Of a stretch of 64,000 nt of DNA, positions 44,803-56,058 are shown piece after piece. How positions within the stretch are numbered: the first letter of the stretch is position 1; every line of letters starts with the position of its first letter. Position numbers and translations under genes: made by a program. The stretch is from an uncultured Paracoccaceae bacterium. Lineage in GTDB: Bacteria; Pseudomonadota; Alphaproteobacteria; Rhodobacterales; Rhodobacteraceae. The notes under the pieces were generated by a model that made no database searches, was not told where the DNA came from, and worked only from the letters and a program-made list of their open reading frames with translations. The stretch spans positions 48,114 through 112,113 of the forward strand of contig CATOSU010000019.1 in the NCBI GenBank assembly GCA_951812615.1. The letters are read 5' to 3'.

Positions 44803-46707
44803 TCACAGATCGGCACTCAAGGGAATCCCTTGCGATTCAGGTTTTGAGCCGGACGCTTTAACCCGCCACCACCGGCCAGGACAGGGTAATCGGGTGCCTG
44901 CGCCTGCGCTGTCGATCTGCAGATCGACGCCGATGGACTGTGCGCGTCGCTGCATGCCGGTCAGCCCGATACCGCTGCCGGAGCCCGAGCGCTGCGGCAG
45001 GTCCGCCGGGTCGAAACCGCAGCCGTCATCGGCCACAGTGATGGAGCTGGCCGTGGTCGACACGGTGATCGAACCGGGCCGGGCGTGTTTCAGTGCATTG
45101 GTGATCGCCTCGTGCACGATCCGCAGGAGCGACAGGTTTTGCGATGGCCTCGCGCCGGGCAGCACCGGTTCTTCGAGGATCTGCCAGATCAGGCTGGTGT
45201 GATGGCGTCGCATCAGCGGTTCCAGCCGCCCGCGCAGCAGCCCCAGCTGGGTGGCAATGCTGTCGCCGGCCTCGAGGCTGTCGATGATCAGGCCCATATC
45301 GCGCAGTGCATCTTCCAGCGCGGTCTGCAGCACCGGGTCCTGTTCGGGTCGGGTTGCCATATAGGCCAGCGTATTCACCAGTTGTCCGCCGACGCCGTCA
45401 TGCAGGTCCAGCAGGATCCGCTGCCGTTCCTCGTCGATCGCCTGATGCTTGGCCTGCGCGGCCAGCTTTGCATAAGACGCCTGCAGTTCCGCCGTGCGTT
45501 CCTCGACTGTTGTCTGCAGCGACCGGGTCAGGCCTTCGTATTGCGACAGCGACACCGACAGCTGATAGAAGATCACCCATAACAGGCTGAGCACGAAGAG
45601 AACCGGGATCAACGGCGCGATTTCCATCGTTGTGCGGTCGGGGGTTACGTATTGGGTCAGCCACTCCACCACGGCCAGCGCCAGCGCCGCGGCATAAAGC
45701 GTGAACAGCACGCAGAAATTCAGCCGCGTCGTCCGGTCACGATGGGCCAGCAGGACGGCGAGGATGAACAGCCCGAGCAACAGCGCGCTGAGCTGAAACA
45801 GGCTCAGCCAGAGGCGCACGGATGGGTCGGAGGCCAAAAGCAGCCCACAGGCCAGAACAACCAGCGCCGCGAATGACGCCACGCGTGAGCCATAGAGCCG
45901 GGCGTGCAGGTAGGCGGCCACGAAGTTGAGCGTGAACCAGAGCTGCAGCATCGCCGCCGCGTTCCACCAGACGATCCAGACGCGGTAGTCTACGGCAAAG
46001 TTGGGATAGACCCAGTAGTAACACACCGCGGCTCCCGTCAGGCTGGCCCCGGCAAGGTAGAGATAGGTCACGTCCCGCCAGTGCATCAGCCAGAACAACA
46101 ACAGCGCCACCCCGGCCAGAACCCCCAGCGCGAAGTTCACCCGCGCCATGCCGACGCGGATGATCGTTCTGATTTGATAGGAGAAATCCAGATCCAGCAC
46201 CGGCCCCACATAGACCGGATAGAGCGAGATGTTCTGATACCCGAACCCGCTGAGCGTGATGTCGATCCGGTTGCCTTCCGGCAGCAGCAGCGCGTTGGGC
46301 ACCTTCACCAGAAACGGGCGATGCCAGTGATGGAACATGTCGGTGTCGCTCGCCCCCTGCTGGCGTGACGTCAGGGGCACGCCATTCACCTGCATCGCCA
46401 TCGCGTCCGAGAACTTGGGCAGATAGATGCCGGTGACATCGTCTTGTGTATCAGGCCCGTCAAAGGTCAGGCCAAACCGGACATGGGAAACGCCCGTAGC
46501 CTTGCCGGGCAAAACCGTGTGCGGCAGCGATACGATGCGGCCCGTGCAGTCCGCAGCCGTAGCGACGGGGCAGAGCCGGGCCTGCGTCAGCCGGGTGCTG
46601 CCCGTGATGCCGTCATAGGGATCGACCGGGATCAGCATCACCAAGGCGGCAATGCACAGCACCGCAAACGTGCCGAGTGCCAGCGCCGCCCTCATGCTCA
46701 GCATCAC
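44803..46707 (-). CDS. 7TM-sensor histidine kinase (HisKA_3, NarX/DegS-type), shifted C-terminus
   Basis: A membrane kinase of 634 residues. Helix 1 is followed by an extracytoplasmic ~150-residue beta-rich region and seven helices (~180-390), as in 7TM-DISM receptors. Then comes a coiled coil (QTTVEERTAELQASYAKLAA), the phospho-acceptor RILLDLHDGVGGQLV and an ATPase domain with HEAITNALKHA and ADDGCGFDP. Near 44891 a one-base loss changes the expected TRITLSWPVVAG-stop ending (stop at 44858) into a ~30-residue tail that runs into the IS630 end. The ATPase core is intact. It overlaps its response regulator by ATGA. Confidence 0.88.
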   Translation of the reverse strand: MMLSMRAALALGTFAVLCIAALVMLIPVDPYDGITGSTRLTQARLCPVATAADCTGRIVSLPHTVLPGKATGVSHVRFGLTFDGPDTQDDVTGIYLPKFSDAMAMQVNGVPLTSRQQGASDTDMFHHWHRPFLVKVPNALLLPEGNRIDITLSGFGYQNISLYPVYVGPVLDLDFSYQIRTIIRVGMARVNFALGVLAGVALLLFWLMHWRDVTYLYLAGASLTGAAVCYYWVYPNFAVDYRVWIVWWNAAAMLQLWFTLNFVAAYLHARLYGSRVASFAALVVLACGLLLASDPSVRLWLSLFQLSALLLGLFILAVLLAHRDRTTRLNFCVLFTLYAAALALAVVEWLTQYVTPDRTTMEIAPLIPVLFVLSLLWVIFYQLSVSLSQYEGLTRSLQTTVEERTAELQASYAKLAAQAKHQAIDEERQRILLDLHDGVGGQLVNTLAYMATRPEQDPVLQTALEDALRDMGLIIDSLEAGDSIATQLGLLRGRLEPLMRRHHTSLIWQILEEPVLPGARPSQNLSLLRIVHEAITNALKHARPGSITVSTTASSITVADDGCGFDPADLPQRSGSGSGIGLTGMQRRAQSIGVDLQIDSAGAGTRLPCPGRWWRVKASGSKPESQGIPLSADL

Positions 46708-47369
46708 AGCAGCCCGATTTTCGAAGCCCGGGCGACGGCTTCGATGTTGGAGCCGACATCCAGTTTCTTGTAGGTGTTGTTGATGTGTATGCCCACGGTG
46801 CCGACGGATATGTCCAGAAACTCCGAGATTTCCCGGCGCTTGTATCCGCGGGCCACAAGGCTCAGAACCTCCAGTTCGCGCTGGGTCAGGCGCTGGTCCT
46901 CGGGCACCTCGCCGGTTTCACCGGCCGGACCCAGAACGTTGAGCAGGTAGCGCGCGATTTTCGGGTTCATCGGGCTGCCCCCCTGAATGACCTCCAGGAT
47001 CTGCTGACCCATATCCTCGATCGTTTCCCCCTTCAGCAGGTAGCCCTTGGCGCCGGACCGGATCGCCTCCATCGCCCGGCGCCGGTCGCCGAAGACGCTG
47101 ACCACGAGGCTGTCACAGTCCCATTCCGCCGCGGCCGCGGCGGCGATGATCTCGACCCCGGAACCGTCGGGCAGGCCCAGATCGGTCAGCACCAGCCGGG
47201 GCTTTTGCCGCTCGAACATGGTCCAGGCCGTGGCCAGATCATGTGCAACGCCGCAGACATACAGTTCCGGGCGGGCTTCGATGGCGGCGCGCAGGCGATG
47301 GGCCGTGTGCAAACGGTCCTCGACGATCAGGACGGAGTGGCGTTGCGCCGGATCTGTTTGCTCGGACAT
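46704..47369 (-). CDS. NarL/LuxR-type response regulator
   Basis: A 221-residue regulator. The receiver domain (10-130) has acidic residues in VLIVEDR, phospho-acceptor Asp in LVLTDLGLPDGSG and lysine in GAKGYLLKGE. The LuxR helix-turn-helix (~155-218) contains LTQRELEVLSLVARGYKRRE and SVGTVGIHINNTYKKL. Partner of the sensor kinase with which it overlaps. It lies 31 bases downstream of the giant autotransporter on the same strand, so the system may control surface adhesion. Confidence 0.93.
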   Translation of the reverse strand: MSEQTDPAQRHSVLIVEDRLHTAHRLRAAIEARPELYVCGVAHDLATAWTMFERQKPRLVLTDLGLPDGSGVEIIAAAAAAEWDCDSLVVSVFGDRRRAMEAIRSGAKGYLLKGETIEDMGQQILEVIQGGSPMNPKIARYLLNVLGPAGETGEVPEDQRLTQRELEVLSLVARGYKRREISEFLDISVGTVGIHINNTYKKLDVGSNIEAVARASKIGLL

Positions 47370-47400
47370 TGCATGTTCCCGTTCAGAGCCCCGTTGCCGG

Positions 47401-50400
47401 TCAGAACCGCATCTTTACGCCGACGGCGACACTGTGCCCATTGAAATCCTGGCCAACCGCACCTTCGTATTCCAGCCGCGCTTCGAACAGGTCAGACCGG
47501 ATCAGCGACACGCCCAGCCCGACCCGGCCCAGTCGGTCTGCGATCGGAACGGTCGAGGTGAACTGACCCGACCCGGTGCTTGCCGATGTCAGACTGGCCA
47601 CCGAGGTCCAGGCGTCGGAATTGGCAAGGCTGAAGCTGGCATTCGCGAACATGGCCAGCGTCATACCGTTGGTCAGCGCCATCGTGCGGCCAAACTCGAC
47701 CGACGGCGTGGCGATGAATACGGTCTGGGATTGGTCCTGGACCTGCAGGTTCAGCGACCCCGCACCGGTTTCGCTGTAGCCCGAGGCCCTTGTATGCACC
47801 AGATCGAGGTTCAGCGCCGGCCGGATATAGCCCGCGGAGGTCCCGAAGGTCTGCGCGCCCTGCAACCGGGCAGCATAAGAGGTGATGTTGGTTTTGCCAA
47901 AGGCGGTGGCCGACACGCTGGGCAGGCTCACGCGGCGTTCCAGATCGTAAGTACCGTAGCTGGCCGTCAGCGCGGCCATCACATCGATATCGCCCAGCGC
48001 CCGACCGGCAGCAAGGGCGAGGTAGCCGGCATCGCCGTCCGCCGAGGACTGGCCTCCGTTTGCGGTGAAGGACGCGGCTTCGTAGCCGACCGAAATGCCC
48101 AGCTTCCACATGTTGTCCGAATAGAATTGCGCGCCGCCTCCGATGGCCCACTGGGACCCGGAATACGCGCCCGGTCCGCTTTGGTCGAAGCTGAAACCGC
48201 CGATGTCGAGCCACGAACAATTGCCCATTCTGTCCAGATCGCCGAGCGGCCGCCCGCCACAGGTCATGGCGCCGTCCATCCGGGCCTGCGACAGGATCGA
48301 CTGCGCCGCCGCTGCCGCCAATGCGCTGCCGGGGCCGAGAGAATCAAGCGCGGAAGCATAGGCCGCCGCGCCCCCGCTGCCGCCGGACAGCGCGCTGAAA
48401 TCCGCCAGCAGCGCGCCGTACACCGCGCTGTCGGTCAGATAGAGCCGGTCCAGCAACGCGCCGATTTCGGTCTGATTGCGGTCCAGCGAGGAAAAGGCCC
48501 CGGCGAAATTCGTGCTGTTGATCGAGACGAACGCCTGATTTCCGCTGAAGGTCAGCCGGTAGTCCACCGCCGCGGTGTCGGCAACGTCCATCGCGCCGCT
48601 GACAGCGCCTCCGAAGCTCAGCACCGACAACTGCGATCCGGGGGCAAGCACCGAGCTGTCAATCTCGAGCGTACCGCCCAGCTTCGCGTCGCCGGCAAAT
48701 TCCACCACGTCGGTCTGGCCGGTCTGGAAGTTGCTGGACACCCGCAGCGTGCCTGTCGTGGTCTGCTCAAAATCGCCAAGGAACCGGTACCGCTGACCGG
48801 CGATCTTGCCGGCGGTGACGACGGTGCCGGCGTTCACGACATGCGCCCCGGCGGTCTGGTTCAGGGTCCATGTTGCCCCCTGAACGTTGTTCACGGTGCC
48901 GGCAATGGCGGCTTTCTGGGTGTTCGCGGACTGTCCCGTGGTCAGCGCGGTTGTCGTTGAACTGTCCGCGGATACCAGCAGCACGTCTCCGGTCAGGGTT
49001 CCCGCGTTGTTGACGGTCAGGGTGAAGCCATATTCAACGTCGTAATTGCCCTGATAGCGGACGGCATAGCCATCTGTGCCGTCTTCGACCGAACCGCCGG
49101 CAGTGACCGACGCGCCGGCGTCGATGTTGAGCACATTGTCATTGCCGTCGGCCACATAGACCGCCGCCCCGTCTTCGGAGCCGCCGCTGACGTTGCCATG
49201 TACATCGACCGTGACGGTGAGCGCGTCTTCGATGCCTGCCGACTGGGCGAAAATGCCGATGGAATTCACGCCGCTGGCGGAAACGGTTCCGCTCTGATCG
49301 ACATTGACACGCCCGCCATTGCCTTCGGAGCCGCCAAAGGTTCCGGCAAACAGGGTGCCGTCCTGTCCCAGCAACCCGCCGCCGCCGCCAATCGCCTGTG
49401 CGATGATCCCGTATGCACCGTCGCCCGTGGTCTGGATGGTACCATTCACGTTGACATCCGTGTCTTCGGCCGAACCCTCCGACGGGGTCGAGTACACGGG
49501 CGGGGCAGACGTATCCAGCGTCAGGATAGAGAGGTCGCCGGCAATTCCGCCGCCGCCGCCGATGGATTGCGCGATGATCCCGTGACTGCCCGCGCCGCTG
49601 GTTGAAATGACGATGCCGTCCAGATCCAGATCGACCGGTCCGCCGACCCCGAGGCTGCCGCCGTCAGCGGCAAAGGCAAAGCTGAGAGTGCTTTCGGTGG
49701 CCGATGCACCTGCGGTGCCGCCGCCGCCGCCGATGGATTGGGCAACCAGACCGAAGGACCGGTCGCCAGCCGTCTGGATCGTGCCCGTGCCGGTGATCGA
49801 GACATTGCCGCCTTCGCCGGCCGAACCGCCCGATCCGCCAACCGCAAGCTCCAGGTCGATGGTCAGTTCGCCGTCCCCGGCCAGCACCGAGCCGACACCA
49901 CCGGTGCCGCCGCCGGCCCCGATGGATTGCGCCATCAGCCCATAGGCGTCGTCGCCGGCTGTCAGGATATCGAAGTCTTCCGCCGTCACGCTGATATCGC
50001 CACCGTCCCCGGAGGCGCCGCCATTGCCGCCATACCCGGCGCCCAGCGACAGGCCGACCTCCAGATCCAGATTGACCAGCAGGCCCTGTTCGATCTCGAC
50101 GCCTTCGGTGCCCGCGGCCGTGCCGACGCCACCCTGACCGCCGCCGCCGCCGATAGACTGTAAAAGCACTGCATGCGCATTGTCGCCCAAGGTGCTGACA
50201 GAAGGCGCATTTCCGTCTGATGAAAGATCGAAGGCGACCGTCAGATCGCCGCCATCGCCTCCGGCGCCGCCTTTACCGCCCAGCGCCATGTCAACCTCGA
50301 CCGTCGAGGACCCGTCGCTGTTGGTGGCTGCACCGCCGATGCCGCCGCCGCCGCCGACCGACTGAACCACGATGCCGTCGGAAAAGTCGCCCTGCGTTCC

Positions 50401-53400
50401 GATCTGGCCGGAATGGGTGTAATCGACGTCGCCGCCATGTCCTCCGGTGCCGCCGGACCCGCCCACGGACATCGTGACGTTCAGGGTTGAGGTGACTTCG
50501 ATCTCGGTCCGGGGCAGGCTTTCGGAGTTGTTTTCCGCGTCCGTTCCGGCAGTGCCGCCCAGACCCCCGCCGCCGCCGATGGACTGAACCACCACGCCGT
50601 CAGCATCATTGCCGCTGGTGGCTATCGCCCCGCCGGTGGTGGCGGTGATCGCGCCGCCGGTGTCGCCGGACCCGGTCTGGGCCCCGATATTCAGCGTGAT
50701 GCTGCCGCCGGCGTTGAGCTTCAGCACCTCGCCCACCTTGGTGCCGGCCGCGTCACGGATTTCGCCGGCCTCCGCCGCGGTAAAGCCGGATGCCTTGAGC
50801 CCGATGGACCCACCCTGACCGGTGCCGCCGCCGCCGCCCACCGATTGCGCGACAACCCCGCGCGCGCCCGAACCGAACGTGGCGATCTGGCTGCCGGCGT
50901 CAAGCTGCAGGTCGACGGTGCCGCCGGTTCCGCCCGATCCTCCGCTGCCGCCCAGTGCTGCATCGACGCTGACGTTCAGGCCGCGGCCGATCTTGTCATT
51001 GGTGGCGTTGCCGATGCCACCGTCGCCGCCGCCGCCGCCGACGGATTGCGCGACAATCCCATTGGAATTGGCGCCGAACGTGGCAATCACCGAACTGCCG
51101 TCCACGCTCAGGCCCACGGACCCGCCGTGACCACCACTGCCGCCGGACCCCCCGAGGCTGACCGCCATGTCGACCGAGGTGGTATTGGGCACGCTGAGGC
51201 TGGCCGACAGCGAGGATGCCGCACCGCCATCGCCACCGCCGCCGCCGACGGATTGTGCCAGAACACCGTGCGACCCGTCGCCGCCGGTATAGATCAGCGT
51301 TTCATTCGTCAGCCCCGAAGAAATCGTGCCGCCACTGCCGCCGCTGCCGCCGGTGCCGCCGACAGCGACCGTTCCGGTCACCGCAAAGCTTTCGCCTTCG
51401 CCGGTCGGTGCGGCCACTGTCAGCGCGTCCGCGGTCGAGGATCCGCCGGTGCCGCCGCCGCCACCCACCGATTGCAGGACCAGCGCGTGAGATGATGCCG
51501 CGTCTTCGCCCTTGGCAAGGCTGCTGTCGGCCGCGCAGGTTGTGCTGTCGAACCCGGTGGCCAAACAGGCGGCGTCGAGGGCTGCTGCAACGGTGCCGCC
51601 ATTGCCGCCGGCCCCGCCATTGCCGCCGAGCGCCCCGTCGATGGTGAACCCGACCGAGGCGCTGTAGCCGGAGGCCGACCCGCCGGTGCCGCCGCCGCCG
51701 CCCACCGATTGCACCAGCACTGCGCCGGCATTGGTGCCGCCGGTGACGATGGCGCTGCCGCTCAGCGAGACCGTGGTCGATCCCCCGGCGCCGCCGCCGC
51801 CGGCCGACCCGCCGATCTGCAGCGACAGCGGGGTCACACCGTTCAGGGCCGTGGAATTGCCGCCATTACCGCCGCCGCCGCCGATGGACTGGGCGATGAT
51901 GCCCTTGGCGCTGTTGCCCGAGGTTCGCACCAGATGCGCGCTCAGATTGACTTCGACCGCGCCACCGGCGCCGCCATTTGCGCTGGCGCCGCCGATCTGA
52001 ACCGAAACCACCGAGGCCACCGAGCCGCCTACGAAATCGCCGCCGTTGCCGCCGCCGCCGCCGACCGACTGGGTGACGATGCCATGGGCGAAATCACCCG
52101 CGGTTGCCAGTGTCGCGAAATCAGCCTCGGGCGCGGCCGAGCCGGTATCCGACGGACCATCGCAGCCGGCGTACTTGTCGGTCACGCAGACCGCGCCGCC
52201 ATTGCCGCCGCCCGAACCGCTGCCGCCGACGCCGATGCCGGCCCCGACCGACACGTCGGTCACGTCGCCGCCGCTGCCGCCGCCACCGCCAACAGATTGT
52301 GCGGCAAGCCCGTAGGCATGATCGCCCGAGGTCTGCACGTCTCCACCGACCGCAAAGATCTGCGCGGTGCCGCCATGGCCGCCGGCATCGCCGGACCCGC
52401 CGATGGTGAGCATCCCGTCCGTGCCGCCGCCGGCCCCGCCGCCGCCGCCGACCGACTGAACCGCGATGCCATAGGCCGCGTTGCCGGTGGTGGTGACGTC
52501 ACCGGAATTGGTGACATAGGCGGTCGCCGAATTGCTGCTGCCGCTGCCCGCGGTGCCGCCGACGGCCAGCAAGCCGTCGGCCGTTCCGGCCGCGCCGCCG
52601 CCACCGGAAATGGATTGCGACAGGATGCCGATGGCATAGTTGCCCGAGGTCCGGATCATGCCGGTGTTGTTGATGTCGATGTCGCCGCCGGCCCCGCCGC
52701 CGCCGCCATCGCCGCCCAATTCCAGCTCCAGCCCGTCGCTGATGCCGCCGGTGCCGCCCGACCCGCCAATCGACTGGCCCAGAAGACCATAGGCGTGATC
52801 GCCGCTGGTGGTGATGGTGCTGGCCGTGGTCAGGGACACCTTGCTGCCGTCACCGCCGTTGCCGCCATTGCCGCCCGATCCCGACAGCACACCGGTGAAA
52901 TCCTCGCCCGTGCCACCGCCGCCGCCGATGGAATGCAGGGTGATGCCCGCCGCGAAATCGCCCTGGGTGGTGATGTGCGTACCGCTGGTGGCGTAAACTC
53001 CGACCGACCCGGCATCGCCGCCGCTGCCGGCTGTTCCGGCATTGTTGCCGCCCAGCCCGCCGACGGATTGCCCGAGGATGCCGTAACTGTAATCGCCCAC
53101 GGTTTCGATGCCGGAGTCATTGGTGAAATTCACCTGTATCTGGCCACCAAACCCGCCGTCGCCGCCGGTGGACCTGCTGTCGCCATTGCCGTCGCCGCCC
53201 TGGCCACCGGCGCTGCGCGTCACAATCCCGCGCACCGCTTCGCCTTCGGTGCTGATCGTGCCGCCGTTCATGTTCACGGTCATCCCGCCGGGCGCGCCAT
53301 CGGTGTCGACGCTGGCCCCGCCGCCGCTGCCGCCGACATTCTTGTTCGAAGAGGTTCCGCCATTCCCGCCGACGGATACGGCCATTATGCCGGCGGATTC

Positions 53401-54183
53401 GCCCGTGACCATGTTGCCGGTCAGTTCGACGGTGATGTCGCCGGTATTCGTGATGGTGATGATCCGGCCTTCTTCGCCCCGGCCGCCCGGATCGTCATTA
53501 TCGTCGGACGCGGCGCCGGAACCGCCGATGCTTTTGGCAAATATGCCGTGTACGCCATAAAGGCCGCTGCCGATCTCCTCGTAAAAGACATTCAGATCGC
53601 CTGAGTTGTCCACGTTGATGACACCGCCGGCGCCGCCATTGCCCGCGGGCGAGCCGCCGGTTTCACCGTTGGTCAGCACGCTGATGGCGCGGCCGACGCT
53701 GTTACCGCCGATAGAATCGCCTTCAGCACCCAGTGAAATCGTGGCCGAGTTGGTGACGGACACCGACTTGGCGTCGCCCGAATTACCGCCGTTCTGATCC
53801 CCGGCGCCGTTGTTTTGTTCCCCGCCGGATCCGGCCTGGCTTTCCACCAACAGCCCCTGCACGCTGGCCTGCAGGTCGGCCGTGGCACTGCTGTGCAGCG
53901 TGATCGCGCCGCTGTTGGTCAGCGTTACCGTGCCGCCATCCCCGCCGCGGCCGCCATCCGTCCCGTTGTTGTCGGGTTCCACGCCGTTGCCGCCATTGGC
54001 TTTGGCGCGGATCCCGGCGACCTCGTTGGCGTCGACATCCTGCGCCGCGGTCCCGGTCATCGATATCGTGCCCTGATTGTCAACGGTCAGGATCCCGCCA
54101 TCGATGCCTTCGGGGCTGCTGCCGCTGCCGCTGTCGCCAAAGACATCCAGCAAAATGCCGTAATTGCCGTACGCAATATCGCT
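47401..54183 (-). pseudogene. Giant glycine-rich autotransporter, main part, separated from its start by IS256
   Basis: About 2,260 residues with no start of its own; together with 55575-55871 it makes one ~2,359-residue protein. The passenger carries some two dozen repeats of 60-80 residues, each ending in a variant of AQS(I/V)GGGGGxGG, with GGxGG patches and TSG(N/D)xAYG strands typical of an extended beta-helix. From ~residue 1990 (DFSALSGGSGGAAAYASALD) to the end is an autotransporter barrel finishing in AVGVKMRF. It would be a secreted or surface-held adhesin. Cut at 54184 by an IS256 insertion; as it stands, it lacks signal peptide and translation start. Confidence 0.9.
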
Positions 54184-54191
54184 GTTGGGGA
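54184..54191. repeat. Target-site duplication, left copy (GTTGGGGA)
   Basis: Eight bases repeated exactly at 55575-55582 on the other side of the IS256 element, the expected length for this family. Confidence 0.9.
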
Positions 54192-55574
54192 GAGATATGG
54201 TTGAAAGTTGGTGATGGCCCCTGAGGGGCGGCATATCAAGGCGGTGCTGAAGCGCCGTCAATTCTCAAGAGAAAGGGATATGCCACATGTCGAAATCTAC
54301 CGGTGTTCCATTCGAGCTATCATCGGAATTTTCACCTGATCCGCTGACTGAGGTCATTCAGTTCGGGGCACGCGAGCTGTTGCGAACGGCTGTGCAGGCT
54401 GAGGTTGCCGGTTTCATGGCGGTTCACGCGCAGCTTCTGGACAAGGAAGGTCGCCAGCGTCTGGTGCGCCACGGGGTCCTGCCGGAGCGCGAGGTGATGA
54501 CCGGGATCGGCACGGTGCCCGTTCAGGTGCCCCGGGTCCGCGACCGGGGTGCGAACATCGATGGCAGCAAGATCAGGTTCCGTTCATCCTTGGTGCCGCC
54601 GTATCTACGCAAAGCGAAGTCCGTCGAGGAGCTGCTGCCCTGGCTTTACCTGAAGGGCATTTCAACGGGGGACTTCAGCGAGGCGCTGGCCGCCCTTTTG
54701 GGGCCGGATGCAGAGGGGCTGTCAGCCTCCACGATCACGCGACTGAAGGCGACCTGGTGGGACGAGTATGAAGCCTGGCGCAAGCGTGACCTGTCGGGCA
54801 AGCGCTATGTCTACATCTGGGCGGACGGGGTCTGCTTCACGCCCCGTTTGGACGGGGATCGTCAATGTATGTTGGTGATTATCGGCGCTGACGAGTACGG
54901 AGAAAAGGACGTTTTGAGCATCATGGACGGATTCCGGGAGAACGCGGACAGCTGGCGGGACCTGTTACGCGGTCTGAGGAAACGCGGCCTGACGGTGCCG
55001 CCCGAGCTTGCTGTCGGTGATGGCGCGCTTGGGTTCTGGACGGCGCTGCGGGATGTCTATCCGACCACCCGTGAGCAGCGGTGCTGGGTCCACAAGACGG
55101 CCAATGTAACGGGCGCGATGCCCAAGTCGCTGCGGGAAAAAGCCAAGGCCGATCTGCAGGATATTTGGATGGCCGAGACGAAGAAGGAAGCCAATGCGGC
55201 CTTCGATCTCTTCATGGAAACCTACGGCCTGAAATACGAGCGGGCCGTGGCCAGGCTGGTCAAGGACCGCGACGTGTTGCTGACCTTCTATGACTTCCCG
55301 GCCGAACACTGGAAACACATCCGGACCACGAACCCGATCGAAAGCGTCTTTGCCACGGTCCGCAACCGAACGCGCAAAACCAAAGGATGCCTGAACCGCA
55401 AGACCGCCCTCGCCATGGTCTTCAGGTTGATGATGTCGGCCAAGAAGAAGTGGAGGAAGATCTCAGGGCCAAACCGTCTGCCCGAAGTGATCCAGGGGAT
55501 TGCCTTCAAGGACGGGATCAGGCAACGTCAAAACGCCGCCTGATCACGCCGTCACCAACTTTTGGGCATAACTC
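54192..55574 (+). mobile_element. IS256-family insertion sequence, complete
   Basis: 1,383 bases with 27-base imperfect inverted ends. The left is GAGATATGGTTGAAAGTTGG followed by TGATGGC, and the right (reversed) is GAGTTATGCCCAAAAGTTGG followed by TGACGGC. It is flanked by an 8-base target duplication and holds a single intact transposase gene. The clean ends and exact duplication point to recent insertion. Confidence 0.95.
54287..55543 (+). CDS. IS256-family (mutator-type) transposase
   Basis: A 418-residue transposase_mut protein. The catalytic residues are placed in YVYIWADGVCF (Asp), LAVGDGALGFWTAL (Asp) and TNPIESVFATVRNRTRKTKG (Glu). The helical insertion between the second Asp and the Glu is present. 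Intact, so it is likely functional. Codon use resembles the surrounding chromosome. Confidence 0.95.
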   Translation: MSKSTGVPFELSSEFSPDPLTEVIQFGARELLRTAVQAEVAGFMAVHAQLLDKEGRQRLVRHGVLPEREVMTGIGTVPVQVPRVRDRGANIDGSKIRFRSSLVPPYLRKAKSVEELLPWLYLKGISTGDFSEALAALLGPDAEGLSASTITRLKATWWDEYEAWRKRDLSGKRYVYIWADGVCFTPRLDGDRQCMLVIIGADEYGEKDVLSIMDGFRENADSWRDLLRGLRKRGLTVPPELAVGDGALGFWTALRDVYPTTREQRCWVHKTANVTGAMPKSLREKAKADLQDIWMAETKKEANAAFDLFMETYGLKYERAVARLVKDRDVLLTFYDFPAEHWKHIRTTNPIESVFATVRNRTRKTKGCLNRKTALAMVFRLMMSAKKKWRKISGPNRLPEVIQGIAFKDGIRQRQNAA

Positions 55575-55582
55575 GTTGGGGA
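55575..55582. repeat. Target-site duplication, right copy (GTTGGGGA)
   Basis: Right copy of the 8-base duplication flanking IS256; see the left copy at 54184-54191. Confidence 0.9.
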
Positions 55583-55871
55583 TCAGGGCGGCCTGATTGC
55601 TGATGGAATAGGTGGATTGCGCTGAGGTCGCTCCGTCCCCCTTGGCCGAGACATGGACCGAGCTCAGCCCGTCGGCATCTGTGATGGTGCAGCTGACCGA
55701 TCCGCCGGACACCACCGCGTCGCAATCTGCCAGCGCCGCATTGGCGACGCACAGCGCGGCCATCGATACCGATACACGCAGGGCGAGGGCGGCAGTTCGG
55801 GAGGTTCTGGATTTCTGAACGCCGGGCGCGGATCCGCGCTGAGGGAAGACAAACTCGGTAAACGAACACAT
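55575..55871 (-). pseudogene. Autotransporter N-terminal fragment (signal peptide and first repeat)
   Basis: About 99 codons before the IS256 insertion point. Start at the ATG at 55871, with GGAAGG eight bases upstream. A long signal peptide (extended charged leader MCSFTEFVFPQRG, then TAALALRVSVSMAALCVANA, cleavage near ALAD) is followed by two cysteines and a beta-rich start. The frame reads into the IS and ends ~20 residues later. Joined to 47401-54183 it gives an uninterrupted frame across ALIPN|SDIAYGNYG. Confidence 0.9.
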
Positions 55872-56058
55872 ATAAACATCCTTCCGGGACAACCTATAGT
55901 AGTCTGGTTTGCCCGCTCGGCAAACCGCTCCCGACAGGTACAGGTAACACCGGTGGATTTGCGGCTTACATATATGGATTCATAGAGGTCCCGCCGACGG
56001 GGCAGGTTTGCCGGTTACAGCGGTAGGGAATTCGGGGTTCGGTCGGGATCGGCGGCTG

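Larger units (their letters stand above)
43819..44848 (-). mobile_element. IS630-family insertion sequence
   Basis: Carries two overlapping reading frames for one transposase. The limits are approximate. AACCTGA at 43821-43827 and TCAGGTT at 44837-44843 could be the outer parts of short inverted ends, and IS630 elements duplicate TA. It sits between ppk2 and the histidine-kinase gene, whose 3' end runs into its right side. Confidence 0.6.

Noticed and set aside
47047..48960. 637-codon plus-strand frame opposite the response regulator and autotransporter barrel
   Set aside because: Low-complexity, Arg/Ala-rich shadow of the true minus-strand genes.
51709..53604. 631-codon plus-strand frame opposite the glycine repeats
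   Set aside because: Composition (A/R/D) is the complement of the repeated Gly codons, not a protein.
47401..54183. DNA-level tandem repeats as a CRISPR array
   Set aside because: The repetition comes from coding of GGGGGxGG protein motifs, with irregular unit length and no spacers.
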